From Paludisphaera soli (GTDB taxonomy: Bacteria; Planctomycetota; Planctomycetia; Isosphaerales; Isosphaeraceae), in NCBI RefSeq assembly GCF_011064595.1, contig NZ_JAALJI010000001.1, positions 620,001 through 684,000 of the forward strand: a stretch of 64,000 nt of DNA. Reading direction: 5' to 3'. Position 1 is the stretch's first letter, and each line of letters opens with the position of its first letter. A model generated the notes under the pieces. That model ran no database searches and was not told where the DNA came from. It was given only the letters and a program-made list of their open reading frames with translations. The position numbers and the translations under genes are program-made. Below are positions 27,722 to 37,938 of this stretch, in pieces.

Positions 27722-28885
27722 ATGAAATGCGTCTCGGCCCTCTCCACGGCCCGGAGCGCCAGCACGGCGTTCCACCAGATCCTCGAGCGCCTGGAAGCCG
27801 ACCCGGACGGGACCCCGGCCGACCTCACCGTGATCTTCAGCTCCCGCCATCACGCAAGCGTGCTGGGCAAGCTCTCGCAGGCGTTCCTGGAGCAAGGTCG
27901 CACCCGGCACGTCCTCGGCTGCACCGGCGAGGGGGTGGCGGGGGACGACCAGGAGGTCGAGGGGAAGCCGGCGCTGGCCGTCTGGTCGCTGACCAGCCCC
28001 GGGGTGGAGATCCAGGCCGTGCGGTTCGACCCCGGCGGCGGCTCGCTCCGACATTCGCTCGACGCGCTGGAGAATCCCTCCGAATCGACCCTGATCCTGC
28101 TGGCCGACCCGTTCAGCTTCGGGATCAACGACCTGCTCAAGCTGGCGAACGAGCACCATCCCGGGCTCCGGATCGTCGGCGGGATGGCCAGCGGCGGGGC
28201 CGAGCCGGGGGCGAACCGGCTCCTGCTCGACGGGGAGGCCTACACCGACGGCGCAGTCGCCATGCGGCTTTCCGGGCCGATCGCGATCCGGACGGTGGTG
28301 AGCCAGGGCTGCCGGCCGATCGGCCGCACCATGCTCGTCACCAAGGCCGAGCAGAACGTCATCCGCGAGTTGGGCCGCCGCCCGGCGCTCGAATCGCTCC
28401 GCGAGGTCTTCCTGACGCTCCCCCAGGAGGACGTGGAGAAGGTCCAGGAGGGGTTGCACATCGGCCGGGTGATCAACGAGTACCAGGAGTCGTTCCACCG
28501 GGGGGACTTCCTGGTCAGCAACGTGGTCGGCGCCGACGAGTCGGGCTCGATGCAGATCAGCGACCTGATCCGCGTGGGGCAGACGGTCCAGTTCCACGTC
28601 CGCGACGCCGAGACGGCCGACGAGGACCTGCGGGAGAGCCTGGCCCGCGTGCCCCGGGGGGGCGGAGCGGGGGTCCCGGCGGGGGCGCTGCTGTTCACCT
28701 GCAACGGCCGGGGGAGCCGCCTGTTCGGGGCCCCGAACCACGACGTCACGGTGATCCGCGAGATCCTGGGGCCGATCCCGGTCGCGGGTTTCTTCGCGAT
28801 GGGCGAGCTGGGCCCGGTCGGCGGCCAGAACTTCATCCACGGCTACACCGCGAGCGTCGCCGTGTTTGAGCGCCCCGAGGCCTGA
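27722..28885 (+). CDS. FIST domain sensor protein
   Basis: 387 residues from ATG 27722 (MKCVSALSTARSASTAF). An N-terminal FIST_N segment (LTVIFSSRHHASVLGKL, VLGCTGEGVAGDDQE, LRIVGGMASGGAE, GAVAMRLSGPIAIRTVVSQG) is followed by FIST_C (FLVSNVVGADESGSMQISDL, ALLFTCNGRGSRLFG, VAGFFAMGELGPVGGQNFIH). FIST domains bind small ligands, suggested to be amino acids, and usually feed signal-transduction proteins. Here there is no fused or adjacent kinase or cyclase domain, so the output partner is unknown. The frame stays open upstream to 27560 but lacks protein character there. Confidence 0.88.
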   Translation: MKCVSALSTARSASTAFHQILERLEADPDGTPADLTVIFSSRHHASVLGKLSQAFLEQGRTRHVLGCTGEGVAGDDQEVEGKPALAVWSLTSPGVEIQAVRFDPGGGSLRHSLDALENPSESTLILLADPFSFGINDLLKLANEHHPGLRIVGGMASGGAEPGANRLLLDGEAYTDGAVAMRLSGPIAIRTVVSQGCRPIGRTMLVTKAEQNVIRELGRRPALESLREVFLTLPQEDVEKVQEGLHIGRVINEYQESFHRGDFLVSNVVGADESGSMQISDLIRVGQTVQFHVRDAETADEDLRESLARVPRGGGAGVPAGALLFTCNGRGSRLFGAPNHDVTVIREILGPIPVAGFFAMGELGPVGGQNFIHGYTASVAVFERPEA

Positions 28886-29071
28886 CGCCCCCGCCCTTGC
28901 CGCCTCTCGGCGATTCTGCCATGATCGACCGGCCGGATGGGCCGCGACGGCCCCGTCCCCGTTCGCCGCGCGCGGGCCCCACGGCCCCCGGCGGAGCGCG
29001 ATGAGTCGAGACGCGCGCAAGCGTCGCCGCGTCCGACGGTCCTCAACGAGAACGAGTCAGGAGAGAGTTTC

Positions 29072-30370
29072 ATGGCGAGCCCGAAAGCCGAGGCTCCGGC
29101 GGGTGGGGAGAAGATCACGATCCAGGGTGGCAGGCTGACCGTCCCGGACCACCCGATCATCCCCTTCATCGAGGGCGACGGCACCGGCCCCGACATCTGG
29201 CGCGCCAGCGTCCGCGTCCTCGACGCGGCCGTCGAGAAGGCGTACGGCGGCAAGAAGCAGATCAAGTGGATGGAGGTCTACGCCGGCGGCAAGGCCCACT
29301 CCCTGCTGAACACCTGGCTGCCCGACGAGACCGTCGACGCCTTCCGCGACTACCTCGTCGGCATCAAGGGGCCGCTGACCACGCCGATCGGCGGCGGCAT
29401 CCGCTCGCTGAACGTGGCCCTCCGCCAGATGCTCGACCTCTACGTCTGCCTCCGCCCGGTGCGCTGGTTCAAGGGCGTCCCCTCGCCCGTGAAGCACCCC
29501 GAGAAGGTCGACATGGTGATCTTTCGGGAGAACACCGAGGACGTCTATGCAGGCATCGAGTTCGAGGCCGGCAGCGACGACGCCAAGAAGCTGATCGGCT
29601 TCATCAAGGACAACTTCCCGGGCTCTTACAAGAAGATCCGCTTCCCCGAGACCTCGGGCGTCGGCGTCAAGCCGATCTCCAGCGAGGGGAGCGAGCGGCT
29701 GATCCGGTCGGCCATCGAGTACGCCCTGGCCAACGGCCGCAAGAGCCTGACGCTCGTCCACAAGGGGAACATCATGAAGTTCACCGAGGGGGCGTTCCGC
29801 AACTACGGCTACGCGCTGGCCGAGCGCGAGTTCGGCGACAAGACCTACACCTGGGACCAGTGGGAGCACACCAAGGCCGCCAAGGGCGAGGCCGCCGCCA
29901 ACGCCGAGCAGAAGGCCGCGCTCGACGCCGGCAAACTGCTCGTCAAGGACGCCATCGCCGACATCACGCTCCAGCAGATCCTCACCCGGCCGACCGACTT
30001 CGACGTCATCGCCACGATGAACCTCAACGGCGACTACCTCTCGGACGCCCTGGCCGCGCAGGTCGGCGGCATCGGCATCGCCCCGGGCGGCAACATCAAC
30101 TACCTGACCGGCCACGCCGTCTTCGAAGCCACCCACGGCACGGCCCCCAAGTACGCCGACCTCGACCAGGTCAACCCCGGCTCGGTCATCCTCTCCGGCG
30201 AGATGATGCTCCGCTACATGGGCTGGAACGAGGCCGCCGACCTGATCATCAAGGGCATGGACGGGGCCATCGAGCAGAAGACCGTCACCTACGACTTCGC
30301 CCGCCTGATGGAAGGCGCGAAGCAGGTCAAGTGCAGCGAGTTCGCCACGGCCGTCATCTCCAAGATGTGA
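29072..30370 (+). CDS. icd: Isocitrate dehydrogenase (NADP-type)
   Basis: Oxidative decarboxylation of isocitrate to 2-oxoglutarate. ATG 29072 follows AGGAGAG. Motifs: [12 protein letters not shown], the substrate loop [35 protein letters not shown], the [11 protein letters not shown] block and the NADP-site [17 protein letters not shown]. The length of 432 fits the E. coli-type homodimer. The Arg/Tyr/Lys pattern needed to prove NADP preference was not examined in detail. A strong hairpin follows the stop. Confidence 0.95.
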   Translation: MASPKAEAPAGGEKITIQGGRLTVPDHPIIPFIEGDGTGPDIWRASVRVLDAAVEKAYGGKKQIKWMEVYAGGKAHSLLNTWLPDETVDAFRDYLVGIKGPLTTPIGGGIRSLNVALRQMLDLYVCLRPVRWFKGVPSPVKHPEKVDMVIFRENTEDVYAGIEFEAGSDDAKKLIGFIKDNFPGSYKKIRFPETSGVGVKPISSEGSERLIRSAIEYALANGRKSLTLVHKGNIMKFTEGAFRNYGYALAEREFGDKTYTWDQWEHTKAAKGEAAANAEQKAALDAGKLLVKDAIADITLQQILTRPTDFDVIATMNLNGDYLSDALAAQVGGIGIAPGGNINYLTGHAVFEATHGTAPKYADLDQVNPGSVILSGEMMLRYMGWNEAADLIIKGMDGAIEQKTVTYDFARLMEGAKQVKCSEFATAVISKM

Positions 30371-30394
30371 GCCGATCGGCATCGGATCGATCGC

Positions 30395-30421
30395 GCCGGG
30401 GGCGTCCCTCGCGCCCCCGGC
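30395..30421 (+). terminator. Hairpin after icd
   Basis: GCCGGGGGCG (30395-30404) pairs with CGCCCCCGGC (30412-30421), a perfect 10-bp GC stem with a 7-base loop, 25 bases after the icd stop. CTCCTTCT follows, with only a partial T-run. A likely transcription terminator separating icd from the glycosyltransferase. Confidence 0.65.
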
Positions 30422-30450
30422 ACTCCTTCTCGACGATGAGAGATCGACCG

Positions 30451-31611
30451 ATGCGAGTGACCCTCGTCACCGACACCTTCCCCCCCCAGGTGAACGGCGT
30501 CTCGCGCACCCTGGGGGAGCTGGTCCGCCGCCTCGGCGAGCACGGCGACGCCGTGCAGATCGTCTATCCCGACTACGGCGACCGCCCCGACCGGCCCGAC
30601 GCCTGCCGGGTCTGGTCGATCAGCATGCCCTTCTACAAGGAGCTGCGGCTCCCCCTGCCCCCCTTCGGCCGGGCGCATCGCGCGATCGACGCCTTCGAGC
30701 CCGACGTCATTCACGTCGCGACCGAGGCGTTCCTGGGCCTCAGCGTCCTCCGCCTCGCCGGCCGGCGGTCGATCCCGATCGTCTCCAGCTTCCACACCAA
30801 CTTCGACCAGTACAGCGCCCACTACGGCGTCGGCTGGGCGCGCTCCCTGATCTGGCGCTACCTGCGATGGTTCCACAACCGGACGCGCGAAACCTACGTC
30901 CCCTCGAGAACGACCATCGCCCAGCTTGAGGGCCGGGGCTTCGAGCGCCTGGTCCTCTGGCCCCGGGGGGTCGACGCCTCGTTCTTCCGCCCCGACCGCC
31001 CGGGCCGCGACGCGGTCCGCCGGGCGTTCGGCTGGAAGCCCGACGACGTGGTCCTGACCTACGTCAGTCGGATCGCGCCCGAGAAGAACGTCGAGTACCT
31101 GGCCGACGCCCTCGCGATCGTCGCCGAGAGGCGGCCCAGGGTCCGCATCCTGTTCGTCGGCGACGGACCCTCGCGCGAGGGGCTGGAAGCACGGATGAAG
31201 GGCTCGGCGCGGTTCGCGGGCTATCGCGTGGGGGACGACCTGGCCGACCACTACGCCGCGGGCGACGTCTTCGCGTTCACGAGCACGACGGAGACGTTCG
31301 GCAACGTCGTGCTCGAAGCGATGGCGTCCGGCCTGCCGGTCGTCGCCCTCCGCGCCGGGGGCGTGGGCGAGATCGTCCGCGACGGCGAGACCGGCCTCCT
31401 CGTCGACCCCGACGCCCCGGCCGACGCCTTCGCCGCCGCTCTCCTCCGCCTCGTCGACCACGCCGACCTGCGTCTCCGACTCGCGGCGGCCGCGCGGGCC
31501 TACGCCGAATCTCAGAGCTGGGACGCCATCATGGACGGGCTCCGCGACCGCTACGCCCAGGTCATCGACCCGGCCCGGGGCCTCCCCCAGCCGGCCCCGC
31601 AAGCGCCTTGA
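30451..31611 (+). CDS. GT4-family glycosyltransferase (MgtA/PimB-like)
   Basis: 386 residues from ATG 30451 (MRVTLVTDTFPPQVNGVSRT). ATG 30436 would add five residues. The GT-B fold signature is clear: N-terminal FPPQVNGVSRTLGELV, VSSFHTNFDQYSAHYG, then GVDASFFRP, YVSRIAPEKNVEYL and the E(7)E motif TETFGNVVLEAMASGLPVV. The closest resemblance is to GDP-mannose-dependent mannosyltransferases that act on glycolipids, but the sugar cannot be read off. Its last 50 bases overlap the convergent gene at 31562. Confidence 0.88.
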   Translation: MRVTLVTDTFPPQVNGVSRTLGELVRRLGEHGDAVQIVYPDYGDRPDRPDACRVWSISMPFYKELRLPLPPFGRAHRAIDAFEPDVIHVATEAFLGLSVLRLAGRRSIPIVSSFHTNFDQYSAHYGVGWARSLIWRYLRWFHNRTRETYVPSRTTIAQLEGRGFERLVLWPRGVDASFFRPDRPGRDAVRRAFGWKPDDVVLTYVSRIAPEKNVEYLADALAIVAERRPRVRILFVGDGPSREGLEARMKGSARFAGYRVGDDLADHYAAGDVFAFTSTTETFGNVVLEAMASGLPVVALRAGGVGEIVRDGETGLLVDPDAPADAFAAALLRLVDHADLRLRLAAAARAYAESQSWDAIMDGLRDRYAQVIDPARGLPQPAPQAP

Positions 31612-33259
31612 GCGGGCCCGCCGTGCCGGGGCCGTCGAAGTTCTCGAACGCGGCGTAATGGTCCTTCGCAACCCACAGCCCCAGGCCGTTACCGGTCGGC
31701 ACCAGTCGCGACGGAAGGTAGCCCTCGATCAGGAACGACCGGAGCGCGGGGAACGGCGGATACCCGACGAAGATCAGCGGGGGCCGCTTCGCCTTCAGGT
31801 CTTCGAGGATCTCGGCCACGCGAGGCGTGATCAGCGGGTGCGGCTTGTCCGCGTAGTCGCGCAGGAGGTTGTCGGTGAAGAGGTGCCGGCTGGCCTGGTC
31901 GAGCCTGCCGTAGAAGAACAAGGGGCTCTGCCAGCCCCAGACGAACAGGCCGGGATTCTCGAACACGACCTTGCGACGATCCAGCTCGCGGCCCAGCTCG
32001 CGCAGCACCACCCACTGCCCTCCCCCCTTGTAGCGGGTGGTCAGCTCCTGCGGCGGGCAGAGCAGATAGTCGCGAGTCTGGAGGTACAGTGTGCCGAGGG
32101 TCGCCAGCACGACCACGCCCGCGCCGGCGAGGTCCGACGGCCTGACCTTCGCCCGCAGCCCGGCCAGGCAGTCGGCCCCGGTGATCGCCATCGCCAGCGC
32201 CAGGCCGGGCGTCGCCAGCAGATAGTAATGGGGCCAGTACATGCCGGGGAGGACGACCTCGGCCATCGTCGCCGCCGTCCAGGCCGCGAGCAGCCGCCGC
32301 GTCGCCGAGGTCGTCGGGGCGAACGCGACGTGGGCTAGGCAGGGGAACAACGCCACCCAGGCGGGCCAGCTCCCGCCCGCCCACCAGACGAGATAGGCCG
32401 TCTTCCCGAAGGGCCAGGGCAAGGCCCCCTGGGGATCGGCGTTTCCCGTCAGCCAGCGGACCCACCCGGACGGCGCGCCCGGCTCCGGCGGCAGGTCGGT
32501 GGCCATCGCCCGACCGAACCGGACGATGTCGTCATAAGCCGAGACACCCGCCCCCTGCGCGACCAGGACCAGGGCCGCAGCCCCGAGCGTCCCCAAGAGG
32601 CCCAGGCTGATCGCCCCCAGCGATTTCCATCGCGAGCCCATCGGCCTCAGCACCAACGCCGCCAGGTAGACGCCGAAGGGCAGGATGGCGACCTGTTTCA
32701 CCAGCGTCGCCGCCCCGATCGTGACCCCGGCCAGGACGAAGGGCCAGGTCCCGCCGCGTTCCCAGCCCCGGATCATCAGCCCGAGCGAGGCGATGGCGAA
32801 GAAGTTCATGAGATGTTCGAGGTTCGACCCATTACCGAACAGGTAGGGATCGGTGCTCAGGACGGCGAACAGGAACGCCGCCAGGCCCCCCGCCAGAGGC
32901 CCCGAAAGCCGCACGCCGATCCACCAGACGATCGCGATGGTCGCCAGGACGTAGGGGATCGGGAACAGCCGGATCGCCGTCTCGTTGTAGCCGAGGATCG
33001 CGATCGGCGTGGCGTAGAGCCAGTAGCCAAGCGGCGGCTTGTTCTCGGTCAGGTCCCGATACAGCACGTCCCCTGCCAGGATCCGCCGCCCCATGTGCGC
33101 GTAGATCGCCTCGTCGCAGTCCAGCGGCTCCGACGGCCCGACCGCCGCCGGCCACAATCGCATTCCGGTGGCGTCGACGACCGTCGGCCCGAAGGTGTGC
33201 GAGCGGTACCAGACGTCGAAGGCCAGGATGGCGAGCAGGATCAAAATCGACTTGCGCAT
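31562..33259 (-). CDS. Polytopic membrane glycosyltransferase (GT39/ArnT-like)
   Basis: 565 residues with about ten TM helices. The extracytoplasmic loop after the first helix has the acidic motif PLDCDEAIYAHMGRRI and the KPPLGYWLY block, both typical of the PMT/ArnT superfamily, which uses polyprenyl-phosphate sugars as donors. The acceptor is unknown. The C-terminal globular region includes GGQWVVLRELGREL and LIFVGYPPFPALRSF, and the tail is Gly/Pro-rich. It converges with and overlaps the 3' end of the GT4 gene by 50 bases. Confidence 0.82.
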   Translation of the reverse strand: MRKSILILLAILAFDVWYRSHTFGPTVVDATGMRLWPAAVGPSEPLDCDEAIYAHMGRRILAGDVLYRDLTENKPPLGYWLYATPIAILGYNETAIRLFPIPYVLATIAIVWWIGVRLSGPLAGGLAAFLFAVLSTDPYLFGNGSNLEHLMNFFAIASLGLMIRGWERGGTWPFVLAGVTIGAATLVKQVAILPFGVYLAALVLRPMGSRWKSLGAISLGLLGTLGAAALVLVAQGAGVSAYDDIVRFGRAMATDLPPEPGAPSGWVRWLTGNADPQGALPWPFGKTAYLVWWAGGSWPAWVALFPCLAHVAFAPTTSATRRLLAAWTAATMAEVVLPGMYWPHYYLLATPGLALAMAITGADCLAGLRAKVRPSDLAGAGVVVLATLGTLYLQTRDYLLCPPQELTTRYKGGGQWVVLRELGRELDRRKVVFENPGLFVWGWQSPLFFYGRLDQASRHLFTDNLLRDYADKPHPLITPRVAEILEDLKAKRPPLIFVGYPPFPALRSFLIEGYLPSRLVPTGNGLGLWVAKDHYAAFENFDGPGTAGPLKALAGPAGGGPGPGR

Positions 33260-33306
33260 ATCGCGGAGAGCCCCGGGGCTTGCGGCTCGTAAAGATCAGC
33301 CCGACC

Positions 33307-33750
33307 TCAGTCGACGTCGAGCCTCGGCAGTTCGATCCCGCCTGCCGAGGAGAAGCCCGACTCCCAGGGGAATCGACCCCTTGCGTCCGGCCAGCACATC
33401 TGGATGGCCTCGAACGCTTCGCCCTGAATACGGATCCCGAACCCGAAGTACTCATCATAGTGCCGACGCGCGACGGCCTGAAATGCGACCTCGCACGTCT
33501 CGAGGACTTCGGAACAGCGATCCCCCGGCCCGAATCGCGCGCCGGCCCTCAGCTCGAATCCGAGGTTGTTGATCATTCGGTGCATGATGTCCAGATCGAG
33601 GCCGAAGACGATGACCTCCGGATGGTCGAACGTCATATGAAATCCGATGTTGTAAGCGAAGCCAGGCCCTTCGGCGTCATCCGGCACCTTGATGACGTGC
33701 CAGCCGTGACGGGCGATCGATTCGCGTGTCGTGCGCTCGACCTCGGACAT
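33307..33750 (-). CDS. DUF4262 protein
   Basis: 147 residues. The layout matches DUF4262: HGWHVIKVPDDAEGPGFAYN, IGFHMTFDHPEVIVFGL, MHRMINNLGFELRAGARF and a C-terminal FGFGIRIQGEAFEAIQMCWP, DARGRFPW. The family's biochemical role is unknown. Small and cytoplasmic. It lies between two membrane glycosyltransferases, 47 bases upstream of the first, on the same strand. Confidence 0.8.
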   Translation of the reverse strand: MSEVERTTRESIARHGWHVIKVPDDAEGPGFAYNIGFHMTFDHPEVIVFGLDLDIMHRMINNLGFELRAGARFGPGDRCSEVLETCEVAFQAVARRHYDEYFGFGIRIQGEAFEAIQMCWPDARGRFPWESGFSSAGGIELPRLDVD

Positions 33751-33798
33751 CTCGCGGCTCCAGGGGTAGAGACCTATCGTCCATCGACGACGATTCGC

Positions 33799-35670
33799 CT
33801 ATCGAATTCGATAAAGCCGGACCGGGTACATCGACCCTCGCGACGACCGGAATAACTCCTTCGCCGGGGTCACACCGAGCGACGTCCGCACCTGATCGAG
33901 GTAGGGGCCCCAGGTCTCGGGGTCGACGTGCTCGGGGGGCTCGAACGAACCCCAGAGGATGTGCGTGACGCCGTACTGGCGAGCCACTTCCTCGATTCGC
34001 ACCGCGCTGTAGTTGCGGGGCATGAGGACGGTCGGCCGGTCGGCCGCGACTCGCATCTCCCAGGGAAACCAGGTCATGACTCGGGCCTCGGGCGGGACGG
34101 CTTCGGGATGCTCCTTGATCCAGTCGCCGGCCTCCCTTAAGGCGGGCCAGTGGAGCTGATAAGGCTTGGAGAACCACGAGGCGTCGTAGGCCCAGGTCGG
34201 GTCGGCCCAGAGGAGCGCGACGTAGGTCGCGCCCAGCCAGGCGAAGGCGCGACGATCGACCTTGAGCTGCTCGACCCAGCGGACGACTCCCGCCGCGGCC
34301 GTCGGGATCATCACCAGGTAGACCGGCAGGTAGTACCGGGCGAGCTGCGCGACCTGCGTGACGTCGGCGATGCTCTTGACCGTCGCCGCGACGAACACGG
34401 CGAAGATCGTCGCCGACAGCCAGTCCACGTCGCGACCCGGTTCTTCGCGTCCCGCCTTCCGGAGACGGTACAGGTACGACGCCGCGAACGGCAGCCCGAC
34501 GATCATCGTCGAGTAGAAGCCGATGATGATCAGCGACTTCACTTTCACCCGGACGATCTCGGGGGCGTTGGCCCAGGTGTAGAACTGCGAGGGCTTCGTG
34601 TTCCCCTGCTCGTAGTGGTGCACGGTCCACGAGAAGTTGTACTCGAACAAGTTCGTATACGAGTAGAAGGGCCGCCCGTACTCGTTCAGAGTCGCCAGCG
34701 CCCACGGCGCGATCATCAGCGCGATCAGGCCCGCCCAGAGCAGGATCAAGAGCGGCCGGCGTCGCATCCGGAGGAGCGCGTGCAGCCCCGAAGCGGCGAC
34801 GAGCGCCAGCCCCGTGTTTCGCGCCAGGATCGCCAGCCCGCCGCAGACGCCCGCCGCGAGCGTCCAGGCCAGGGCCGTGCGCCCTCGCGACGCGTTCCAG
34901 GCCTCGACGATCGTCCAGACGGCCAGGATCGCCGTCAGGGCGACGAGGCTCTCGCGCAGCACGAAGCCCGCGTAGATCGCGTGGACGGGGAGCACGGCGA
35001 GGATCGCCAGCGAGACGAGCGCGACCCTCGGCCCGAACCGGCGCCGGGCCAGGCCGTAGAGCGCGGGGAGGGCCAGCAAGTTGATGACGAAGCTCGTCCC
35101 CTTCCCCACGGCCACGGTCGCCTCGAACGACTCGCCGGGGACCACGCCGACCAGCCTGTAGACCGCCGCGCGGACGTAGGCGTCGAGCGGGGTGGCCCAG
35201 TCGTCGAGCACCCCCTGGTTGGCGCGGATGCGCGGGTAGTCGTTGAAGAAGCTCTCGACGTAGTGCTTGACCGGCCCCTCGCCTCGATAGACCGAGGTCG
35301 CGACCTCCAGGTAGTGGCTGCTGTCGCCCGGGACGAGCGGCACGTTCCCCCCGCAGATCCAGGCCCCGGCGCGGATCGCGTAGGCGACGAGGAAGATCGC
35401 CGTCGCGAGCCTCGCCTCGCGACCGAGCCGGGGTGAAGCGATCAGCGCGACGGCCGCCAGCGTCGCGCCGATCGCCAGGTGCCAGCGCACCAGGACGAGC
35501 TGCGACGGCCGGCGGACGCGCGCCAGCATCGGCACCTCGTAGAACTGGTGGGCGACGAAGTCGAACGCGGGCGTGATCCAGCCGAACGCGTGATCGGCCC
35601 AGGCGCCGACGAGGATCAGGGCCAGGGCACCGCACCCCGCGGCGACCCGGCGGGTGTTGGAACCGTCCAT
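33799..35670 (-). CDS. Polytopic membrane protein, GT39-like glycosyltransferase
   Basis: The ATG at 35670 overlaps the stop of the upstream M28 peptidase gene (TGATG), indicating coupled translation. The product has 623 residues and about ten TM helices with long periplasmic loops (VPLVPGDSSHYLEVATSVYR early, with an acidic residue near the expected catalytic site). The C-terminal soluble domain contains WFPWEMRVAADRPTVLMPRN and YGVTHILWGSFEPPEH. Its architecture matches the PMT_2 glycosyltransferase group. Donor and acceptor are unknown. Confidence 0.78.
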   Translation of the reverse strand: MDGSNTRRVAAGCGALALILVGAWADHAFGWITPAFDFVAHQFYEVPMLARVRRPSQLVLVRWHLAIGATLAAVALIASPRLGREARLATAIFLVAYAIRAGAWICGGNVPLVPGDSSHYLEVATSVYRGEGPVKHYVESFFNDYPRIRANQGVLDDWATPLDAYVRAAVYRLVGVVPGESFEATVAVGKGTSFVINLLALPALYGLARRRFGPRVALVSLAILAVLPVHAIYAGFVLRESLVALTAILAVWTIVEAWNASRGRTALAWTLAAGVCGGLAILARNTGLALVAASGLHALLRMRRRPLLILLWAGLIALMIAPWALATLNEYGRPFYSYTNLFEYNFSWTVHHYEQGNTKPSQFYTWANAPEIVRVKVKSLIIIGFYSTMIVGLPFAASYLYRLRKAGREEPGRDVDWLSATIFAVFVAATVKSIADVTQVAQLARYYLPVYLVMIPTAAAGVVRWVEQLKVDRRAFAWLGATYVALLWADPTWAYDASWFSKPYQLHWPALREAGDWIKEHPEAVPPEARVMTWFPWEMRVAADRPTVLMPRNYSAVRIEEVARQYGVTHILWGSFEPPEHVDPETWGPYLDQVRTSLGVTPAKELFRSSRGSMYPVRLYRIR

Positions 35671-37367
35671 CAGGGCTTGGTCGCCTTGAGCATGGCCTCG
35701 CGACGGGCCCGGAACTCGCTGTCGGCCCGCCACTCGGGCCAGCGATCGCCGTCGCCGACGCGGACGCCGACCTCGAAGATCAGCCGAGCGTCCTGCACCG
35801 CGCCCGAGAGGTCCCAGTCGGGTTTGACCTGGTCGCTGGGCTTGTGATAGTCCTTCTCGGTGTACTCGTCCTGCTTCTGCTTGCCGTATTCCGGCGGCTT
35901 GCCGATGAACTCGCGACCCCCTTCGGGATCGAGCGCCGGGACCCCCTTCTTGGCGAACTCGAAGTGGTCGGATCGGTAGTACGCCCCCTTCTCCGGCTCG
36001 GCGTCGGGCTTCACCACGCGGCCCTGCCCCTTGGCGGCCTCGATCAGCCGGTCATCCAGGTCGGACTGGCCCATGCCGATGCTGATGACGTCCGACGTCG
36101 GGCCCCAGGCGTTGATGCCGTCGATGTTGATGTTCGCCAGGGTCTTCTCCAGCGGGTAGAGCGGGTGGCTGGCGTAGTACTTGGAGCCCAGCAGGCCCTT
36201 CTCCTCGGCGGTGACGAACAGAAAGAGGGCGGACCGCCTCGTCGGCGGCCGGAGCTTGGTGTAGGCCCGGGCGATCTCCAGCACGGTGGCCACGCCCGAG
36301 GCGTTGTCGATCGCGCCGTTGTAGATCTGGTCCCCTTCCGCCTTGGCGTCGCGGCCGAGGTGATCCCAATGCGCGGTGTAGACGACCATCTCGTCCTTGA
36401 CGAACGGATCGGCCCCGTCGACCCGGGCGACGAGGTTGCGAGAGCGGACCTTGCGGAGGTCGGTCTTGATGGCGAACTCGGCCTTGGCGTTGAGCGGGAC
36501 GGGCTGGAAGTCGCGGGCTAGGGCCGCCTTCTTGAGCGCCGCGAGGTCCTGGCCGCAGGCCTGCATCAGCTTGCCGGCGGTGTCGACGTCGATCCAGCCC
36601 TCAACGGCCGGGCGTGGCGGGACGCCTTCCTGCTCGGGCTCGTCGATCCCGAAGTTCTCGCGGCTCCAGCTCCCCTGGACGACGGCGAACGGGTAGCCGG
36701 CCGGGCCTTCCTCGTGGATCAGGATGGCGGCGGCGGCCCCCTTCTCGGCGGCGATCTCGTACTTGTAGGTCCAGCGCCCGTAGTAGGTCATCGCCTTCCC
36801 CTTGAACATCGCCGGGTCGAGCCCGTTCGGGTCCTTGGGGTCGGGGATTGCCGGGTCGTTGACGAGCATGATGAGGGTCTTGCCCCGGACGTCGACCCCC
36901 TTGAAGTCGTCCCAGCCGTACTCCGGCGCGACGACCCCGTAGCCGACGAACACGGCGTCCGAGTTCTCCACCTTGACCTCGGGCGCCAGCCGCCGCGAGA
37001 CCGCGACGAACGTCCTGGGGAACTCCAACGCCAGCTCCCCGTTCGGAGCCTGGAAGGCCCCCTTGACCTCGGTCGCCTGGAAGCCGACCAGCGGGACGGC
37101 CTGCTCATATGTGCCGTCGGGATTCCCCGGCTTGAGCCCCATCGCCTTGAACTGGTCGATGAGATAAGCCGCGGTCTTCTCCTCGCCCGGCGTGCCGGGG
37201 CCGCGGCCCTCGAACTCGTCGGACGCAAGCACCTGGATCTGCTTCAGCAGGCCATCCGCCTGGATCGCCTCCAACCCCGGCTTCAGCCGATCGTCGGCCG
37301 CCCCGGAGACAGTGACCGAAACGGCGAACGCCGCCGTCGCGAGCGATCCCCCGACGTGATATCTCAT
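35670..37367 (-). CDS. Exported M28 family zinc aminopeptidase
   Basis: 565 residues with a signal peptide ([20 protein letters not shown], probable cut after SGA). A PA-domain insert sits in the middle ([20 protein letters not shown]). The M28 metal ligands are visible in order: [37 protein letters not shown] and the His of YHKPSDQ. A protease of the periplasm or outside, probably removing N-terminal residues from peptides. Its stop overlaps the next gene's start. Confidence 0.9.
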   Translation of the reverse strand: MRYHVGGSLATAAFAVSVTVSGAADDRLKPGLEAIQADGLLKQIQVLASDEFEGRGPGTPGEEKTAAYLIDQFKAMGLKPGNPDGTYEQAVPLVGFQATEVKGAFQAPNGELALEFPRTFVAVSRRLAPEVKVENSDAVFVGYGVVAPEYGWDDFKGVDVRGKTLIMLVNDPAIPDPKDPNGLDPAMFKGKAMTYYGRWTYKYEIAAEKGAAAAILIHEEGPAGYPFAVVQGSWSRENFGIDEPEQEGVPPRPAVEGWIDVDTAGKLMQACGQDLAALKKAALARDFQPVPLNAKAEFAIKTDLRKVRSRNLVARVDGADPFVKDEMVVYTAHWDHLGRDAKAEGDQIYNGAIDNASGVATVLEIARAYTKLRPPTRRSALFLFVTAEEKGLLGSKYYASHPLYPLEKTLANINIDGINAWGPTSDVISIGMGQSDLDDRLIEAAKGQGRVVKPDAEPEKGAYYRSDHFEFAKKGVPALDPEGGREFIGKPPEYGKQKQDEYTEKDYHKPSDQVKPDWDLSGAVQDARLIFEVGVRVGDGDRWPEWRADSEFRARREAMLKATKP

Positions 37368-37938
37368 CCGCTGACCCCCTCGCCCAAACCCGTTTCGTCC
37401 CGTTCATCGCCGCGGCGCAGGTGTTCCATCATACGCCGCAGAAGCTTCGGCTGCGACCGTCTCTCAGCCGGCGGCCACTCGACCCGGATCCCCCATTCTC
37501 GACAGGTCGTTCGCCGCCCGAAACGCGATCCCGCCCGCTTGAAGCGTCCGTCCGCTGGGACCTCGGTCGACATGCCGCGCCGGGCGTCGGAGTATCTTGG
37601 AGAAACGCGAGATGTGACATGGGGGATCTTGCAGGACATCGGCCAGCCTTCGCAACGCTTCTCGTCGCGGAATCCTGAGGCCCCTGCAGCCCGGTTCGGA
37701 TCTCGATTCGCGAGACGGTTCCCAGGCGCAAGCAGCTCATCTCGTGTCGAAGTTTGGAAACATTCCGATCGCGACCCTTACCCGACAATTCGAATGGCTC
37801 GATACTGCGTCCTGCAGCGTGCTGGACCGCAGGAAAAAGGGGCGGTTTCACACCATGAAAGATCCCGAGTGCGAACTAAGGCCAAGGACCTCGCGTTCCG
37901 TGACGGCGGTTGAAGCCGATTCCTGGGCACAGGACTGA
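37368..37938. other. 571-base gap before the glycosyltransferase pseudogene
   Basis: No gene supported. Base use is less GC-biased than in flanking genes. A 64-codon frame (37744-37938) ends with a TGA in frame with the pseudogene that follows (from 37939), but its sequence is not glycosyltransferase-like, so the native N-terminus of the pseudogene appears lost. Confidence 0.45.

Noticed and set aside
37744-37938. A small gene in frame with the glycosyltransferase pseudogene
   Set aside because: Its residues do not resemble a glycosyltransferase N-terminus and no ribosome-binding site was found.
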